A stretch of 64,000 nucleotides of DNA, taken from positions 930,001 through 994,000 of the forward strand of contig CP136493.1 in assembly GCA_032768795.1 (NCBI GenBank), given 5' to 3'. The stretch comes from Tremella fuciformis. Lineage: Eukaryota; Basidiomycota; Tremellomycetes; Tremellales; Tremellaceae. Positions 43,977 through 54,402 of the stretch are shown in pieces; position 1 is the first letter of the stretch, and every line of letters begins with the position of its first letter. Both the position numbers and the translations under genes were made by a program. Below the pieces are notes generated by a model that was not told the DNA's origin, searched no databases, and worked only from the letters and a program-made list of their open reading frames with translations.

Positions 43977-46900
43977 ATGTCTGCCACCAGAGTCAACATC
44001 GACGCGATCCCAAAGCTCTCGCACGATCCCTCGTCATACGCCCCATGGCGGGCGGCCGTAGAAGTCGCCCTGCAGCTCGGAGACTGCTGGAATGCAGCCT
44101 TGGGCCTCGATCTTGAGCCAGGGCGCGTTGCAGCCACCGAGCGCCGCACTCGAGCCGGGTCTGTCATGCCGGCGGGATCCGAGGCTGGCGGGCTCAGCAG
44201 CGAGGATAAGAAAGACTGGGAGAGGTGGCAAGCCCGAGAGAGCAGGGCACAGGCGATGTTGAAGGGGACGGTTTCGGAGGCCGTTCGGCTCGACATTGAA
44301 GACCTGCTCGCTGCAGTCGACATGTGGAAGTATTGCGACAGGATGCACGAGGCCGATCTGCTTGAGAATCAGAGGATCGTGCACGCCCGCCTGTGGACGC
44401 TCGATCTTCGAGGGGACGCCTCCGCAGACGAGATGAGCGCTCATGTCGAGACGTTCTCCAAGGCGATTTCGGACGGCAAGCGCGTCGGGATCGTCCTGAG
44501 CGACACCGAGCGCGCTCAGAGGTTCCTCGCCACGATCCTTGACCCCGCCTTCAACATCGTGAGGGCTGAATTGGCCCCCATCGCCAAGGACAAGCAGTCC
44601 TGGGCCGTCGTGCTCTCGAAATACACGACCGAGATCGCGCGACGACGGGCTAGGCCGCCTCAACGGCAAGGTAATGGCGGCAAACCGCTCGCGATGGCTG
44701 TCGAGCGTCGCCCGCGCTTCGAGAGAGACAAGACCAATGACGAATGTCGACATTGCGGCAAGAAAGGTCATTGGGAGCGTGATTGCCGCAAGAAGGCTGC
44801 AGAACTGCAGCGCGGCGGCCTGCAGGGCCGTGGCGGTCGTTCTGCTCGACAGAGAGGTGGCCGCGGCGAACGCAAGGGCGTCCAAGAACGCCAGGACGTC
44901 ACCGCCGCCAATAAGAGGATCACGATCCCGCCTAAGGCCGACTCCGGACTGCTCGCTGCAGCCCTGGAAGTTGACATGGATCCATGGGCAGGTCTCACCG
45001 TTGCCGCTACCGAATGGGCCGAGCTCGACGACGATAGCGACGATCGCATCGTCTTTCCCGACCAGCTCGACGACCCGTGGTTTGAGGACGAGTCTGCAGA
45101 GGCTGGTAATGACGCTCTGTTCACCGCAGACACCCTGCAGGTCGAGTCGGAGGCCGTCGAGCCCGTCTGGGTCCTAGATAGCGGGGCCACCGATCATTTG
45201 ACCCCGCACCGGTCAATCCTAAAGCGTGTCCGCCGTCTTGACACGCCTCGAGTCTTTGGGCTAGCCAGCGACACCGGCACAATCCAGGCTATCGAGGTGG
45301 GCGAGGTAGATCTCGTTCTGTCGTCCGGGCAACGCCTCACGCTTCGAGACGTCTATCATGTCCCGACGGCTCGGGTCAGCCTCTGCTCGCTCTCGAGGCT
45401 GCTTCGGTGGGGCTGGCGGGCCGATTTGAAAGGGGACGGCGGGACGCTCGAGCGACGGCAGGAAAGGCTAGCTCTGCGAAAGAAAGGCTCGCTTTGGACC
45501 GTGCGACTTGGCAGGACGCACCCCACGATCTTGCTTGCCACCGCTGTCGACGCTAGATCACCGCTCGAGGCTGAGCATCAGCGTCTAGGTCATATAGGCG
45601 TTGAGCGGCTCAAAGAGCTGGGTAGGAAAGACCTACTTACCGAGCCCTGGCGCGCCTATAAGGACGATCCGTTCGTCACCGCTGCATGCGAGGTGTGCGC
45701 CCGCACCAAAATTACCAGGCCGCCCAAGGCGGGTGACGCTCCGCTGCTCAGAGGCGGCGGCGACGGTGTCGGCGTTGATGTTGACATTACCGGACCGTTC
45801 GAGACATCCGTTGACGGATGCGAGAACATGCTCGTAGCTATCGAGCGCTCAAGCAAGATCCTTGGCGTGGTCCCGATAGGCCGGAAGTCAGAGGCGTTTA
45901 ACGCCCTGCAGCAGTTTGTAGCCAAGATCGAGCGGCAGCTCGGAGATCGCGTCCGAGTCATTCGCAGTGACGGTGGAGGCGAGTTCGACAGCTTGGAAGC
46001 CCGCGCTTTCTATCAGTCAGCCGGTATTCAGCATTACATGACGCCTAGGTACACGCCCGAGCTCAACGGGGCGGCTGAACGAACGATACGCACCATCAAA
46101 GACATGACAGCCGCAATGCTAGCCGATAGCCGTTTGCCTCACTCCTACTGGTCGTTCGCGGCTCGATACGCAGCGGTGATCATCATGAAGCTGTCTGAGT
46201 CAGCCAGGACGGGCTTATCGGCTTGGAGCGCACTCACAGGGCGTGAGAGAGGCCTAGGTTCCATCCTACGATTCGGGCAGAGATGTCATGCGCAGATCCC
46301 GTCTCAGATCCGCCGTAAGGCGTCTTTTACGCAAGAGCGCGGCGAGGCGTGTCGGATACTCGGTCAGAGTGAGACCCAGAGCGGCTGGACCGTGCAGCTC
46401 GACGCCACGGGTGAGATTGCCCATCGAAGAGACGTCAAAGTGCTCGAGATGTCGAAGGACGATGAAGCCGATTTCGGTCACGTGACCCAAAGCGACCAAG
46501 CACAGCTCATACCTATTGGATCGATGGGAGGCAAGATCGCCAGTCATTCGGGCAGGAGTGATGATAGAGACGATCCGAAGGCATCTGAGGATCAGCAGGA
46601 CTCCGGGCAAGCCCAGAAAAATGTCGCTGGGGTGGATGCATCGGAAGAAGAGCTCACAATCAACGATCCCGCACCGGTCATTTCCAACACACCCGAGCAG
46701 CCTCGGGTCCCCCGTCCGTCCCGACTGCCAGTGGCCACCAATCGTCCCAGGATCCCTGTTGCCGACCGCTGGACCTATGTTCCCGTCTCGGCGACACCAC
46801 CGGCACCTCCTGTGGCTACCACTACCGTCGGACGGCCCGTCCGCGACAAAAGACCGCCTCCAAAATTCGGTGCGATCGCAGAACGGCTGCACAGCCCGTT

Positions 46901-48995
46901 TGCCTTTCTGTCCGCCAATGCCGCCGACGGCCCCGTAATGCCTGTGGATCCCAGGAGCCTAGCAGAGGCGATGGCGGGCGACGACAGGGAAGAGTGGATT
47001 GCCGCCATGGAAAAGGAGATCTCGAACATCGAGAGTAAGGGGACCTGGCGCGAGGTGAAGCTTCCTGCAGACCGCAAGGCTGTCGGTTCGCGATGGGTAT
47101 TCAAGGTCAAGACCGACGCGGACGGCAACGTCGTCAAACACAAGGCGCGGCTCGTCGCACAGGGCTTCTCGCAGGTGCCGGGTATCGATTTTGAAGAGAC
47201 GTTTGCGCCTGTAGGCCGCCTTGGGTCTCTGAGACTGTTGCTGGCGATCGCCGCAGCCGACCGCATGATCGTCGCGCAGGCCGATGTCGAGGGTGCCTAC
47301 TTGAACAGCCCTATTGATACCGAAGTCTACATCCGTTACCCCGACGGGATGCGGCGGAGGCAGGGCTGCGACGCTCTGCTGCTCTTGAAGAGCCTGTACG
47401 GCCTAAAGCAGTCAGCAAGGAACTGGTGGGAAGAGCTAGGACGAGTCTTACGTCGACAGGGCTTCCAGAGGACGAACGGCGACTGGGGACTGTATGTCCG
47501 ACAGTCCAAAGGGCAAGGCCAAATCGTGCTTGTTTTGGTCTATGTCGACGACATCGTGATTGCCGCATCGTCGCAGGGGGAGATAGACGCCCTGTGGACC
47601 GCTCTCAAGGCTGAGTGGACGATTACGGTCATAGGCAACGTCGGCACCGTGCTCGGGATGAAGGTATCGCAGGACAAGGCTAGGCGGACGGTCTGGCTGA
47701 GTCAGCCCGCATACGTCGACAGGGTGCTCGAGCGCTTCCCAGAGCACACGAGTAGACGCTCACGATCGACACCGCTGCCGCAGGACACCAAGATGAAGGT
47801 AGAGGACGATCTAGCCTCCCTAACGCCTTATCAAGAGCTTGTCGGGTGTCTCTTATGGCTAGCGGGCTGCACGCGTCCGGACGTCATGTTCGCGGCCTCG
47901 TACCTCTCCAGGGCACTCGCAGCACCTACCCGTCAGCATTGGGACCTCGCACAAGGCGTCCTGACCTACCTAGCCCACACACGGACTGTCGGGCTCAGGC
48001 TAGGCGGCGGGAAAGACGACGGGCTGCAGGGCTGGGTAGATTCGGACTGGGCGGGTTGCAAGGACACTCGGCGGTCAACCACAGGCTGGTTGATGGAGTT
48101 CAAGGGTTCGGCGATCACTTGGTCGTCTCGCAGGCAAACTACCGTCTCAACATCGACTGTCGAGGCCGAATACATCGCTGTCGCGGAAGCAGCCAAGGAA
48201 GCGGTTTGGCTCAGGAATCTGCTCTGTGAGCTAGGACTCGAGCAGAGATCACCAACACCGCTCTCCTGCGACAACCAGGGGTCTATCAGGCTTGCAGGAC
48301 AGCCAACCACTCACTCTCGGACCAAACATATCGACATAAAGCATCATTTGATCCGAGAACTTGTCGACGCAGGCAAGGTGAGCCCGCGATACGTCAGCTC
48401 TGCAGACCAGAAGGCGGATATCCTCACAAAGTCGCTCCCGGCGGCCGCTCACGCGCGCCATTTTGAAGCTCTGGGTCTGGGGCGTCCGCCTGCCGGCGGG
48501 GAGCGCGCTCTCGTCCACCTAGCGGCTGCATTCAGCGATCTAGAAGGCATCGGCGGTAGCGAGAAGACGTTGAATGACAAAGTCAGTCGCGCTCCGGTTC
48601 GTCTGCCACACCACGTGGTCGGGTCAAAACGCCGAAATGCCGATAGTCAGCTCGCGACTCAGCTTCATTGGCAACGCTTTACTGCATGCACACGGGGTAT
48701 CAGAGACTGTATGCATGCAGGGGGAGCCAGAGGATCCCAAAGAGGATCAGGGCTACCGGCAGACACCAAGATCATCGATTTTGGGTCGGTATTGATGGAG
48801 AACGGCCGGACGCCTTCCCATCAGCCTGAAGGAAGTGTTGGTCTGGACCGTGCGACGCTCGCGACGCGCGGTCTCGGGCCTCTATCGTCCTGGAGCGAAG
48901 ATCAGCAGGCTTGGGGATGCCCGGTAGGTCCTTGGCACAACCGCCAGACCTGTTGCGGCCACCTGCAGCCTGCAGACTTCGAGGGGGAGTGTTGA
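43977..48995 (+). CDS. Copia Gag-Pol polyprotein, intact
   Basis: 1672 residues from ATG 43977; the stop TGA (48993-48995) lies in the first six bases of the 3' LTR. Gag ends in a zinc knuckle CRHCGKKGHWERDC (about residue 260). Protease: WVLDSGATDHLTP (about 399). Integrase: LGHIGVERL, CEVCARTK, then VDVDITGPF, RSDGGGEFDSLEARAFY and YTPELNGAAERTIRTI. Reverse transcriptase in copia order after integrase: WVFKVKTDADGNV, KARLVAQGFSQ, and the catalytic YVDDIVIAA. RNase H: VDSDWAGCKDTRRST and STVEAEYIAVAEAAKEAVW. The usual end (ADILTKSLPAAAHARHF) is followed by about 170 extra residues of unknown nature reaching the LTR. Confidence 0.95.
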   Translation: MSATRVNIDAIPKLSHDPSSYAPWRAAVEVALQLGDCWNAALGLDLEPGRVAATERRTRAGSVMPAGSEAGGLSSEDKKDWERWQARESRAQAMLKGTVSEAVRLDIEDLLAAVDMWKYCDRMHEADLLENQRIVHARLWTLDLRGDASADEMSAHVETFSKAISDGKRVGIVLSDTERAQRFLATILDPAFNIVRAELAPIAKDKQSWAVVLSKYTTEIARRRARPPQRQGNGGKPLAMAVERRPRFERDKTNDECRHCGKKGHWERDCRKKAAELQRGGLQGRGGRSARQRGGRGERKGVQERQDVTAANKRITIPPKADSGLLAAALEVDMDPWAGLTVAATEWAELDDDSDDRIVFPDQLDDPWFEDESAEAGNDALFTADTLQVESEAVEPVWVLDSGATDHLTPHRSILKRVRRLDTPRVFGLASDTGTIQAIEVGEVDLVLSSGQRLTLRDVYHVPTARVSLCSLSRLLRWGWRADLKGDGGTLERRQERLALRKKGSLWTVRLGRTHPTILLATAVDARSPLEAEHQRLGHIGVERLKELGRKDLLTEPWRAYKDDPFVTAACEVCARTKITRPPKAGDAPLLRGGGDGVGVDVDITGPFETSVDGCENMLVAIERSSKILGVVPIGRKSEAFNALQQFVAKIERQLGDRVRVIRSDGGGEFDSLEARAFYQSAGIQHYMTPRYTPELNGAAERTIRTIKDMTAAMLADSRLPHSYWSFAARYAAVIIMKLSESARTGLSAWSALTGRERGLGSILRFGQRCHAQIPSQIRRKASFTQERGEACRILGQSETQSGWTVQLDATGEIAHRRDVKVLEMSKDDEADFGHVTQSDQAQLIPIGSMGGKIASHSGRSDDRDDPKASEDQQDSGQAQKNVAGVDASEEELTINDPAPVISNTPEQPRVPRPSRLPVATNRPRIPVADRWTYVPVSATPPAPPVATTTVGRPVRDKRPPPKFGAIAERLHSPFAFLSANAADGPVMPVDPRSLAEAMAGDDREEWIAAMEKEISNIESKGTWREVKLPADRKAVGSRWVFKVKTDADGNVVKHKARLVAQGFSQVPGIDFEETFAPVGRLGSLRLLLAIAAADRMIVAQADVEGAYLNSPIDTEVYIRYPDGMRRRQGCDALLLLKSLYGLKQSARNWWEELGRVLRRQGFQRTNGDWGLYVRQSKGQGQIVLVLVYVDDIVIAASSQGEIDALWTALKAEWTITVIGNVGTVLGMKVSQDKARRTVWLSQPAYVDRVLERFPEHTSRRSRSTPLPQDTKMKVEDDLASLTPYQELVGCLLWLAGCTRPDVMFAASYLSRALAAPTRQHWDLAQGVLTYLAHTRTVGLRLGGGKDDGLQGWVDSDWAGCKDTRRSTTGWLMEFKGSAITWSSRRQTTVSTSTVEAEYIAVAEAAKEAVWLRNLLCELGLEQRSPTPLSCDNQGSIRLAGQPTTHSRTKHIDIKHHLIRELVDAGKVSPRYVSSADQKADILTKSLPAAAHARHFEALGLGRPPAGGERALVHLAAAFSDLEGIGGSEKTLNDKVSRAPVRLPHHVVGSKRRNADSQLATQLHWQRFTACTRGIRDCMHAGGARGSQRGSGLPADTKIIDFGSVLMENGRTPSHQPEGSVGLDRATLATRGLGPLSSWSEDQQAWGCPVGPWHNRQTCCGHLQPADFEGEC

Positions 48996-49145
48996 ACAAT
49001 AGGCCCCGAGAGACGCCTCATAGGGTCAGAATTGCCTCTTGCGGCCAAATGAGTAACCTTATGTAGATGGCTTGAGCAGAGCGACAGCTCATAAGTAGAG
49101 AACTGCAGAGATGGACGAATGTATAGCTCTCATCATTGTGTAACA
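48990..49145 (+). repeat. 3' LTR of the copia element
   Basis: 156 bp, directly followed by the second ATCAT target copy (49146-49150). Confidence 0.95.
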
Positions 49146-49868
49146 ATCATGATCGGCGGTGAGCTTCCACCGGAAGGCAGGGTTGTTGACGATATCGTCA
49201 AAGTCAGAATGGTCGTGCTCCCACTCGCCATTAGCCGGGCCAAGGTGGGCGTCGAGCATCACTTCTGTCTCGATGGAGTTTGCTTCTCCTGGCCCCGACG
49301 TTTCGGCCTGATCCACCTGTCGAACTTCCCATGTGCGGTCCTCCAGGCCCCCGAAATAACGCATAGAACGCAGATTCGGGCATTCCTGTTGCAGCTCCTG
49401 CATCCCCTCCTGGCCGTCCTTTTCGTCGATGTAATCGTACGTGCCACAGACTTGGCATCGCCTCTGCAAGTCATGTGTTGGGTACTCCCCTCTGACAATA
49501 TGCGTGCCATTTGCATGCCAGTCAATGTGTACGACACAAGCGAGGTAGATGGCGCGGCGCTTCTGTTCGACTTAGCATCATGAATAGACAGGGTGTCTGC
49601 ATATGCCCACAGAATCTGGACTTACAAGGTAGGCAACGACCTGCTGCGCCGAGGTGCCGGACGGGAGGTTCGCCTTTATGTGCAGAATGGCTCGTTTCGT
49701 CGCTCGTCGCCAGAGCCATGAAGCCCTTTCGGCAAAGTGCGCCTTTTCGAGTACGATCACTTTGGCAAGTGAAGGGCCGTCGAGGTATACGCCGATACGC
49801 CCGAACAACTCTGGTGAGCGGTACACGCGCGAGGCTGGCGAGAGATCCTGGGTGCCGGGGCTTGACAT
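49146..49868 (-). pseudogene. F-box-like paralog 5, 5' part, cut by the copia element
   Basis: Start ATG 49868. Exon 1 has the F-box-like helices SPELFGRIGVYLDGPSLAKVIVLEKAHF and ASWLWRRATKRAI, then a GTAAGT at about 49629. After an intron ending near 49560 (GTCGAACAG) exon 2 reads KRRAIYLACVVHIDW and CQVCGTYDYIDEKDGQEG, continuing to AFRWKLTADHD at the insertion point. The downstream half is at 42455-43476. The insertion lies in coding sequence, so the gene is presumed inactivated unless antisense transcription through the element is spliced out. Confidence 0.75.
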
Positions 49869-50158
49869 GAGGTCGTGTAGCTAGATGTTGACGTGTGAAA
49901 GCGAAACTTTTCCCGTCGCTGAGGACGACGTGATGGTCGTTGATGGGAAAGGGGGTCCGAGTGCGCACGGTGTCTCGTGGCAGCATGGAGTGTGGCAGCT
50001 GCCACTTTGCTTTCATAACCGGGTCATTGGTTGTTGCGAGGTGCGATCGCGCCGGCATACTGAGCATATCGGCGTTTCAGCATGCATGTATGTAAGGCTA
50101 CACTCTGGATGGCCCCCTCTACCCAGAACAGTCTAAGATCATCGACAAGATACCATCA

Positions 50159-51764
50159 TCAATCATCATCTCCACCCATCGCCCTTCCAGCTCCCGCGGA
50201 CTGCGCGTCAGTCACTGTCTCCCAACGATTCAGTGGATACTGACAATCATGAAGCACGTCTGCCTGGGGCGAGTCTGGCCCCTCGGCGCCGAAATCCGCC
50301 TCTCCCCCTGGCGAGAACGCGGTGATGGGCATGACGAGCACGTCTCCTATTCTCAACGGGTGACTGAGGGCGCGCAGACGGTGCCAGGTGACGTGATACC
50401 GGGCCTTGAGGAATCTTCCCGGGTCAGCTGGTAGTAGCGTGTGTCAGTGAAGTACGTACGCAAGGACGCTGTCGGAGAAGAGGCCGGGCCCAGTCCATTC
50501 CATGACCGGCATGACGTGGTCCTTGCCCTGCCCCTCGAGCTCGTCGGCCTCTTTGGTCATGCCCTCCAGCCGGAGACGCGCGACCTCGGTGAAGCGCCAC
50601 TCGTCCCACTCTTTGACGACCTTGGTGGCGTTGACAACGCGGCGCACGGCGTCGAGCAGGATAGGATGATGGGGCGCGGAAGAGAGTGTCCACTGGCAGA
50701 TACCGAGCGGGCGCGGCCAGCCTTCTTCCCAGTGCGGGCGATGATGCACGTCGACGTCTATCGCCACGATGACCGAGGGGTAGGTGGCGAGGCTGCGCCG
50801 CCACTCGGGCCCGTCGGTCATGGTGAGGTCGAGGTATTCGACGTTGAGATGGCCCCACTGTTCTATGGGGCGCAGCGGGCGGGTCTACCATCAGCACTCC
50901 TCCTTCCGTTCGGATCTACGAGCCACTCACGTCGACATCCGAGTACACGCCGCCCTCGACGAGGGGGAGAAGGTATCGCAAAAAGTCGGCCTTGAGGACG
51001 CCGCGGTGCATGTAATGCCACGCCCACATGGCGTCGGTCCCGTCAAACCAGCGCTCGGCCCAGCGCTCCGCGCCGTCATCATCCAAGAAATTGAGCTGCC
51101 AGCCGTCCTTCTCATTCAGGTCGATCCACGCCTGTGTCTCGTCGTTGATGCCAAACTTCTTGTCGGTCTGGTGGATGGTCTTGTAGCTGATCATAGCGGG
51201 CGCTTGGGTCCACGGTCTAGTCTCGGGCAGGATGTCTTTCCTACCAGGCGGGAGGTGGGCCGACAGCTGGCCGAGGAGGGGGATGTGCAGGGTGTCGGGG
51301 AGGGTGAAGACAAAGTCGTACAGACGGCCAAAGTAGTCTGCCTCGTCGGTCGGGCCGAGTCGATATCGTTCCTCTGCGATATCCCCAAGGTCTGCCAGGC
51401 CCTTGAAAGGCGGCTCTTGCCACCCTTGCTCCTCCGACATGCCCCACTGCGTATCTTCAACCGGCAGTGCGCCTACCCACGTCGAGGACGGCTCCTCTGT
51501 GCTGGATCCCTCGATGGCCTCCCACTGGCTGTACGAGTCCGAGTCGGTCCGCCTGTAGCGATGAACGCCGTACATCGAGAGCAAGGCCAAGAGTCCCAGA
51601 GCTGCTGCTGATGCCTGTAACAGCCGCCGGCGCATGGGGGATCGTTTGGACAGGTCGGGCGTGGTGGTGGACGATGAAGGCAGGAGCGAGTAGGGTGTGC
51701 GGGTCCACCATGATGGGTTGGCGAGCACGGACGGCATGACAGCGATGCGGGGCGAGCGGGCCAT
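50159..51764 (-). CDS. Och1-like GT32 mannosyltransferase
   Basis: Golgi glycosyltransferase of family GT32, whose members start or extend N-glycan outer chains or glycosylate inositol-phosphoceramides. Start ATG 51764. An N-terminal cytosolic tail is followed by one membrane anchor (LLQASAAALGLLALLSMYGV). Core motifs: ISYKTIHQTDKKFG, WQLNFLDDDGAERW, KADFLRYLLPLVEGGVYSDVD, then after an intron TRPLRPIEQW, where DVD is the metal-binding DxD. The last exon has LRIGDVLVMPITAFSPGG, conserved in Och1 and Hoc1. Three exons; introns near 50887-50934 and 50407-50462. Exact paralog (OCH1 or another GT32) undetermined. Confidence 0.85.
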
Positions 51765-53193
51765 CGTATTGTAGCAACAAACAGTCGATAGCTGGCAGAT
51801 GGGAGCTACTTGGTTGCTGGTGGGACAGCCTGTCCACACGCAGCCCGGCGCAGTCGCCGCAGCTCTCAGGAACCCTCTCGCCGCTCTGTGTGGTGTTGAC
51901 TCTTTTCGATGGGACGCCGCTGAAAGCTGGCTCGAGCACGTCGTCAGATCGTTCTGGCCGCACAGACACAAGAGACGAGATTAGGAAAGGAAGCGTATCA
52001 AGTGATGGGCTATTGGGTGTCTATCTCCTCGGTGGAATTGAACGAATTCCAGCAAGCGGTGCTGGTCGCCGCAGTCGGCAACTGTTAAATCAGTCCCTGA
52101 GATAAGCCAGTGCCGCTTTCTCCTGGAGGGGGGCCAGTCTGCGCTACAGACACTCGAGAACATGTCAGCAGCACGCTGATGCATGATGGCCAGCTGAGCT
52201 GCTACATCTTGACGTCGTCCAAAGCTGCCTTCTCCCTGCCAGTTGACGCAGGACCAGGTGTCTTGTTGAGCTTTGGCCGACAAACTTTTGGCCGAGCAGT
52301 GTTTCAGGCACACAAAGACACACACAATGACGCGCCATCACAAACACAGCGATAGGCACCTGACCAACACGTCTCTTCTGGTTCCGGACTGTATCAGCGA
52401 TAAGGTAGTCTCCGCACCAGTTCCAGCGGAAAGAGCTGTCGATCACATATTCGTCGTCCCACTTGTGGCGCCACGTTCCCGCCCTGGAAGTGTCATTAAC
52501 TACACTCGTCATAGGCCAGCCAGCCCCCGGACCCGCGGCATGGTCTCCCCCCCCCGTCCCGGTCGAGCCAAGGATCGTGGACGCCACGCCGAGCCGAATC
52601 GGATACCGTGACACACCGTGACGGCTCGATCACCGGTAAGCTCTCGGCATGCGATCTCTCTTCTAACGCGGTTCCGTGCGGGAACACAAGCGGGGCCATC
52701 TGTGTCGGCCCAGGCGTCACGGTGGGCCCACCTTTTTAGCGGCTCCTACTTGTCAGGTAGGTTGGGCAGAAGCCGGACCCTGATTACCTCTCCCGGTTGG
52801 GAATCCCGATCGAATGCGAGACGAGCGATTCCCAACTGGCGAACCGCGAGAGACGTTATTCTCGTCGCTCCTCGTCGTCGGGTGCTGCGCTCTTGCGCCT
52901 TGAGCTCCCGGGTCAGAGTGGACGTATGGGCGGTGTCTGATTACTGACCTCGGCGCTGATGCCGCCGCACAGGCTATGCCGAGCTCGAGTACCCGATGAT
53001 CTCATCGCTCGATTGCAAGAGGCAATCAACACTTTGGACCGGGTAGTGTGGTCGACAAACATCGTTCGACACTCGACCCACTCGCTCCAGCGAGGGATAT
53101 AAAACCCGCCCGCTGACGCTGTCTGACTCCCATCCTCACCCACCTTTCTGCTCCAGCCATCCAACGCTCGCTTTCACAGCCACAACAATCAAG
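51765..53193. other. Long divergent intergenic region, GT32 and ferritin-like genes
   Basis: About 1.4 kb. A minus-strand frame (52165-52614) is open but has no recognisable motif or splice support. A run of nine C lies at about 52548-52556. The right end carries a TATA box. Probably regulatory. Confidence 0.4.
53098..53104 (+). promoter_or_regulatory. TATA box of the ferritin-like gene
   Basis: TATAAAA, 90 bases before the ATG at 53194, the only classical TATA box directly preceding a gene that I noticed in the host genes of this window. It fits a strongly induced gene. Confidence 0.6.
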
Positions 53194-54218
53194 ATGAAGT
53201 TCGCCGCCACCCTCCTCGCCGCCACCGTGGGCCTCGGCGTCAGCGCCATGCCCACCTCGTACCCCATCTACACCCGCCAGATGTCCGGCGGCGCACCGTC
53301 GACGACGCAGGTGCTGCAGTATGCCCTCACCCTGGAGAACCTGGAGAAGACATTCTAGTGAGTACAGTACAGCAGTCGACGCACGGACAAAGGCTGACAA
53401 ACAGCGCCGACGCTCTGGACCAATTCTCCGCCGACGACTTCACGTCCGCGGGCTACCCGTCGTGGGTCCGCGAGCGCCTGAGCCAGATCGCCTCGCACGA
53501 GTCGGACCACGTCTCGCTGCTGTCCAGCGCGCTGGGCAACGACTCGGTCGCGGCGTGCAACTACTCATTGTGAGTATAGTCCGCCGCACCATGTACTTGG
53601 ACACCGCTCACTCCCCACAGCCCGTACACCGACGTCAAGTCGTTCGTCAGCCTCGCAGCGACGATCGAGAACGTGGGCGTGTCCGCCTACGCGGGCGCCG
53701 CGCAGTACATCACCGACGCCTCCTACCTCACCGTCGCAGCGGTGATCCTGTCGACCGAGGCGCGGCACCAGGCATGGGAGAACTCGGCGGTGCTCATGTC
53801 GAACCCGTGGTCGTCGGCGTACGACACGCCGCTCGGCCTGGACATGGTGTACACGATCGCGAGCGCATTCATCACGTCGTGCCCGTCGAGCAACGCCGCG
53901 CTGCCCGTCAAGGCGTTCACTGCGCTGACGGTGGACGGCGCTGCGCCCGGGGCGAACGTCGAGTTCTCGTTCGACCACATGGGCTCGACGGCGACCAACT
54001 ACGCCGTGTTCTACAGCGGCCTGGGCATGCAGAGCGTCCAGCTCGACGTGAACAACATGGCGACGATCCCCTCGGGCCTGCAGGGCTACTCGTACGTCGT
54101 CATCTCGACCGAGAGCGACGCGACCCAGGTCACGCCCGACAATGTCGTCGCGGGGCCTGCCATCATCAGTTTCCCCTTTGGCGCGTCGGCGCAGAACCCT
54201 CCGTTCACGGGGATGTAG
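53194..54218 (+). CDS. Secreted ferritin-like domain protein, Rds1-type
   Basis: Exons 53194-53357, 53405-53569 and 53621-54218. An N-terminal signal peptide (MKFAATLLAATVGLGVSAMP) indicates secretion. The ferritin-like four-helix region shows carboxylate/His pairs typical of di-iron proteins: ALTLENLEKTFY, IASHESDHVSLL, and later AVILSTEARHQAWE. The C-terminal half is a beta-rich extracellular domain (VEFSFDHMGS, YSYVVISTESDA). Fungal relatives are annotated as stress-response protein Rds1 or desiccation-related. Codon use is strongly C/G-ending, suggesting high expression. Confidence 0.88.
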
Positions 54219-54402
54219 GCGCAGCGTCGTAGGCGCAGCCGAAGACTTGTCTGGAGTTGAGGGAGAAGCAAAGTCACAGTAAGAAGAGCAGGGACATTCC
54301 TCGGGCATGTCAGTGTCTAAGCACGTATAATCTAGCCATATCTATCGAATGTACCAATAGCCCTCGTGTCTCCCTGGTATCTGCCTTCTTTTGAAATGGG
54401 GA

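Larger units (their letters stand above)
43477..49145 (+). mobile_element. Complete Ty1/copia element inserted in an F-box-like gene
   Basis: A 5669-bp LTR retrotransposon with identical 156-bp LTRs (43477-43632, 48990-49145) starting TGTTGAACA and ending TGTGTAACA. The target duplication is ATCAT (43472-43476, 49146-49150). One uninterrupted Gag-Pol frame. A purine tract GAGGGGGAG (48981-48989) abuts the 3' LTR. The sequence after the 5' LTR (GATTAAAAGTCCC) does not start with TGG, so the primer is not obvious; no self-complementarity to the LTR was found. The 340-base leader contains a GAGCCGTCGCCGTC duplication (near 43690 and 43733). Confidence 0.95.

Noticed and set aside
52165..52614. 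Open minus-strand frame of 149 codons as a possible gene
   Set aside because: No motif, no splice support and GC-biased composition that easily gives chance frames. Left as part of the intergenic region.
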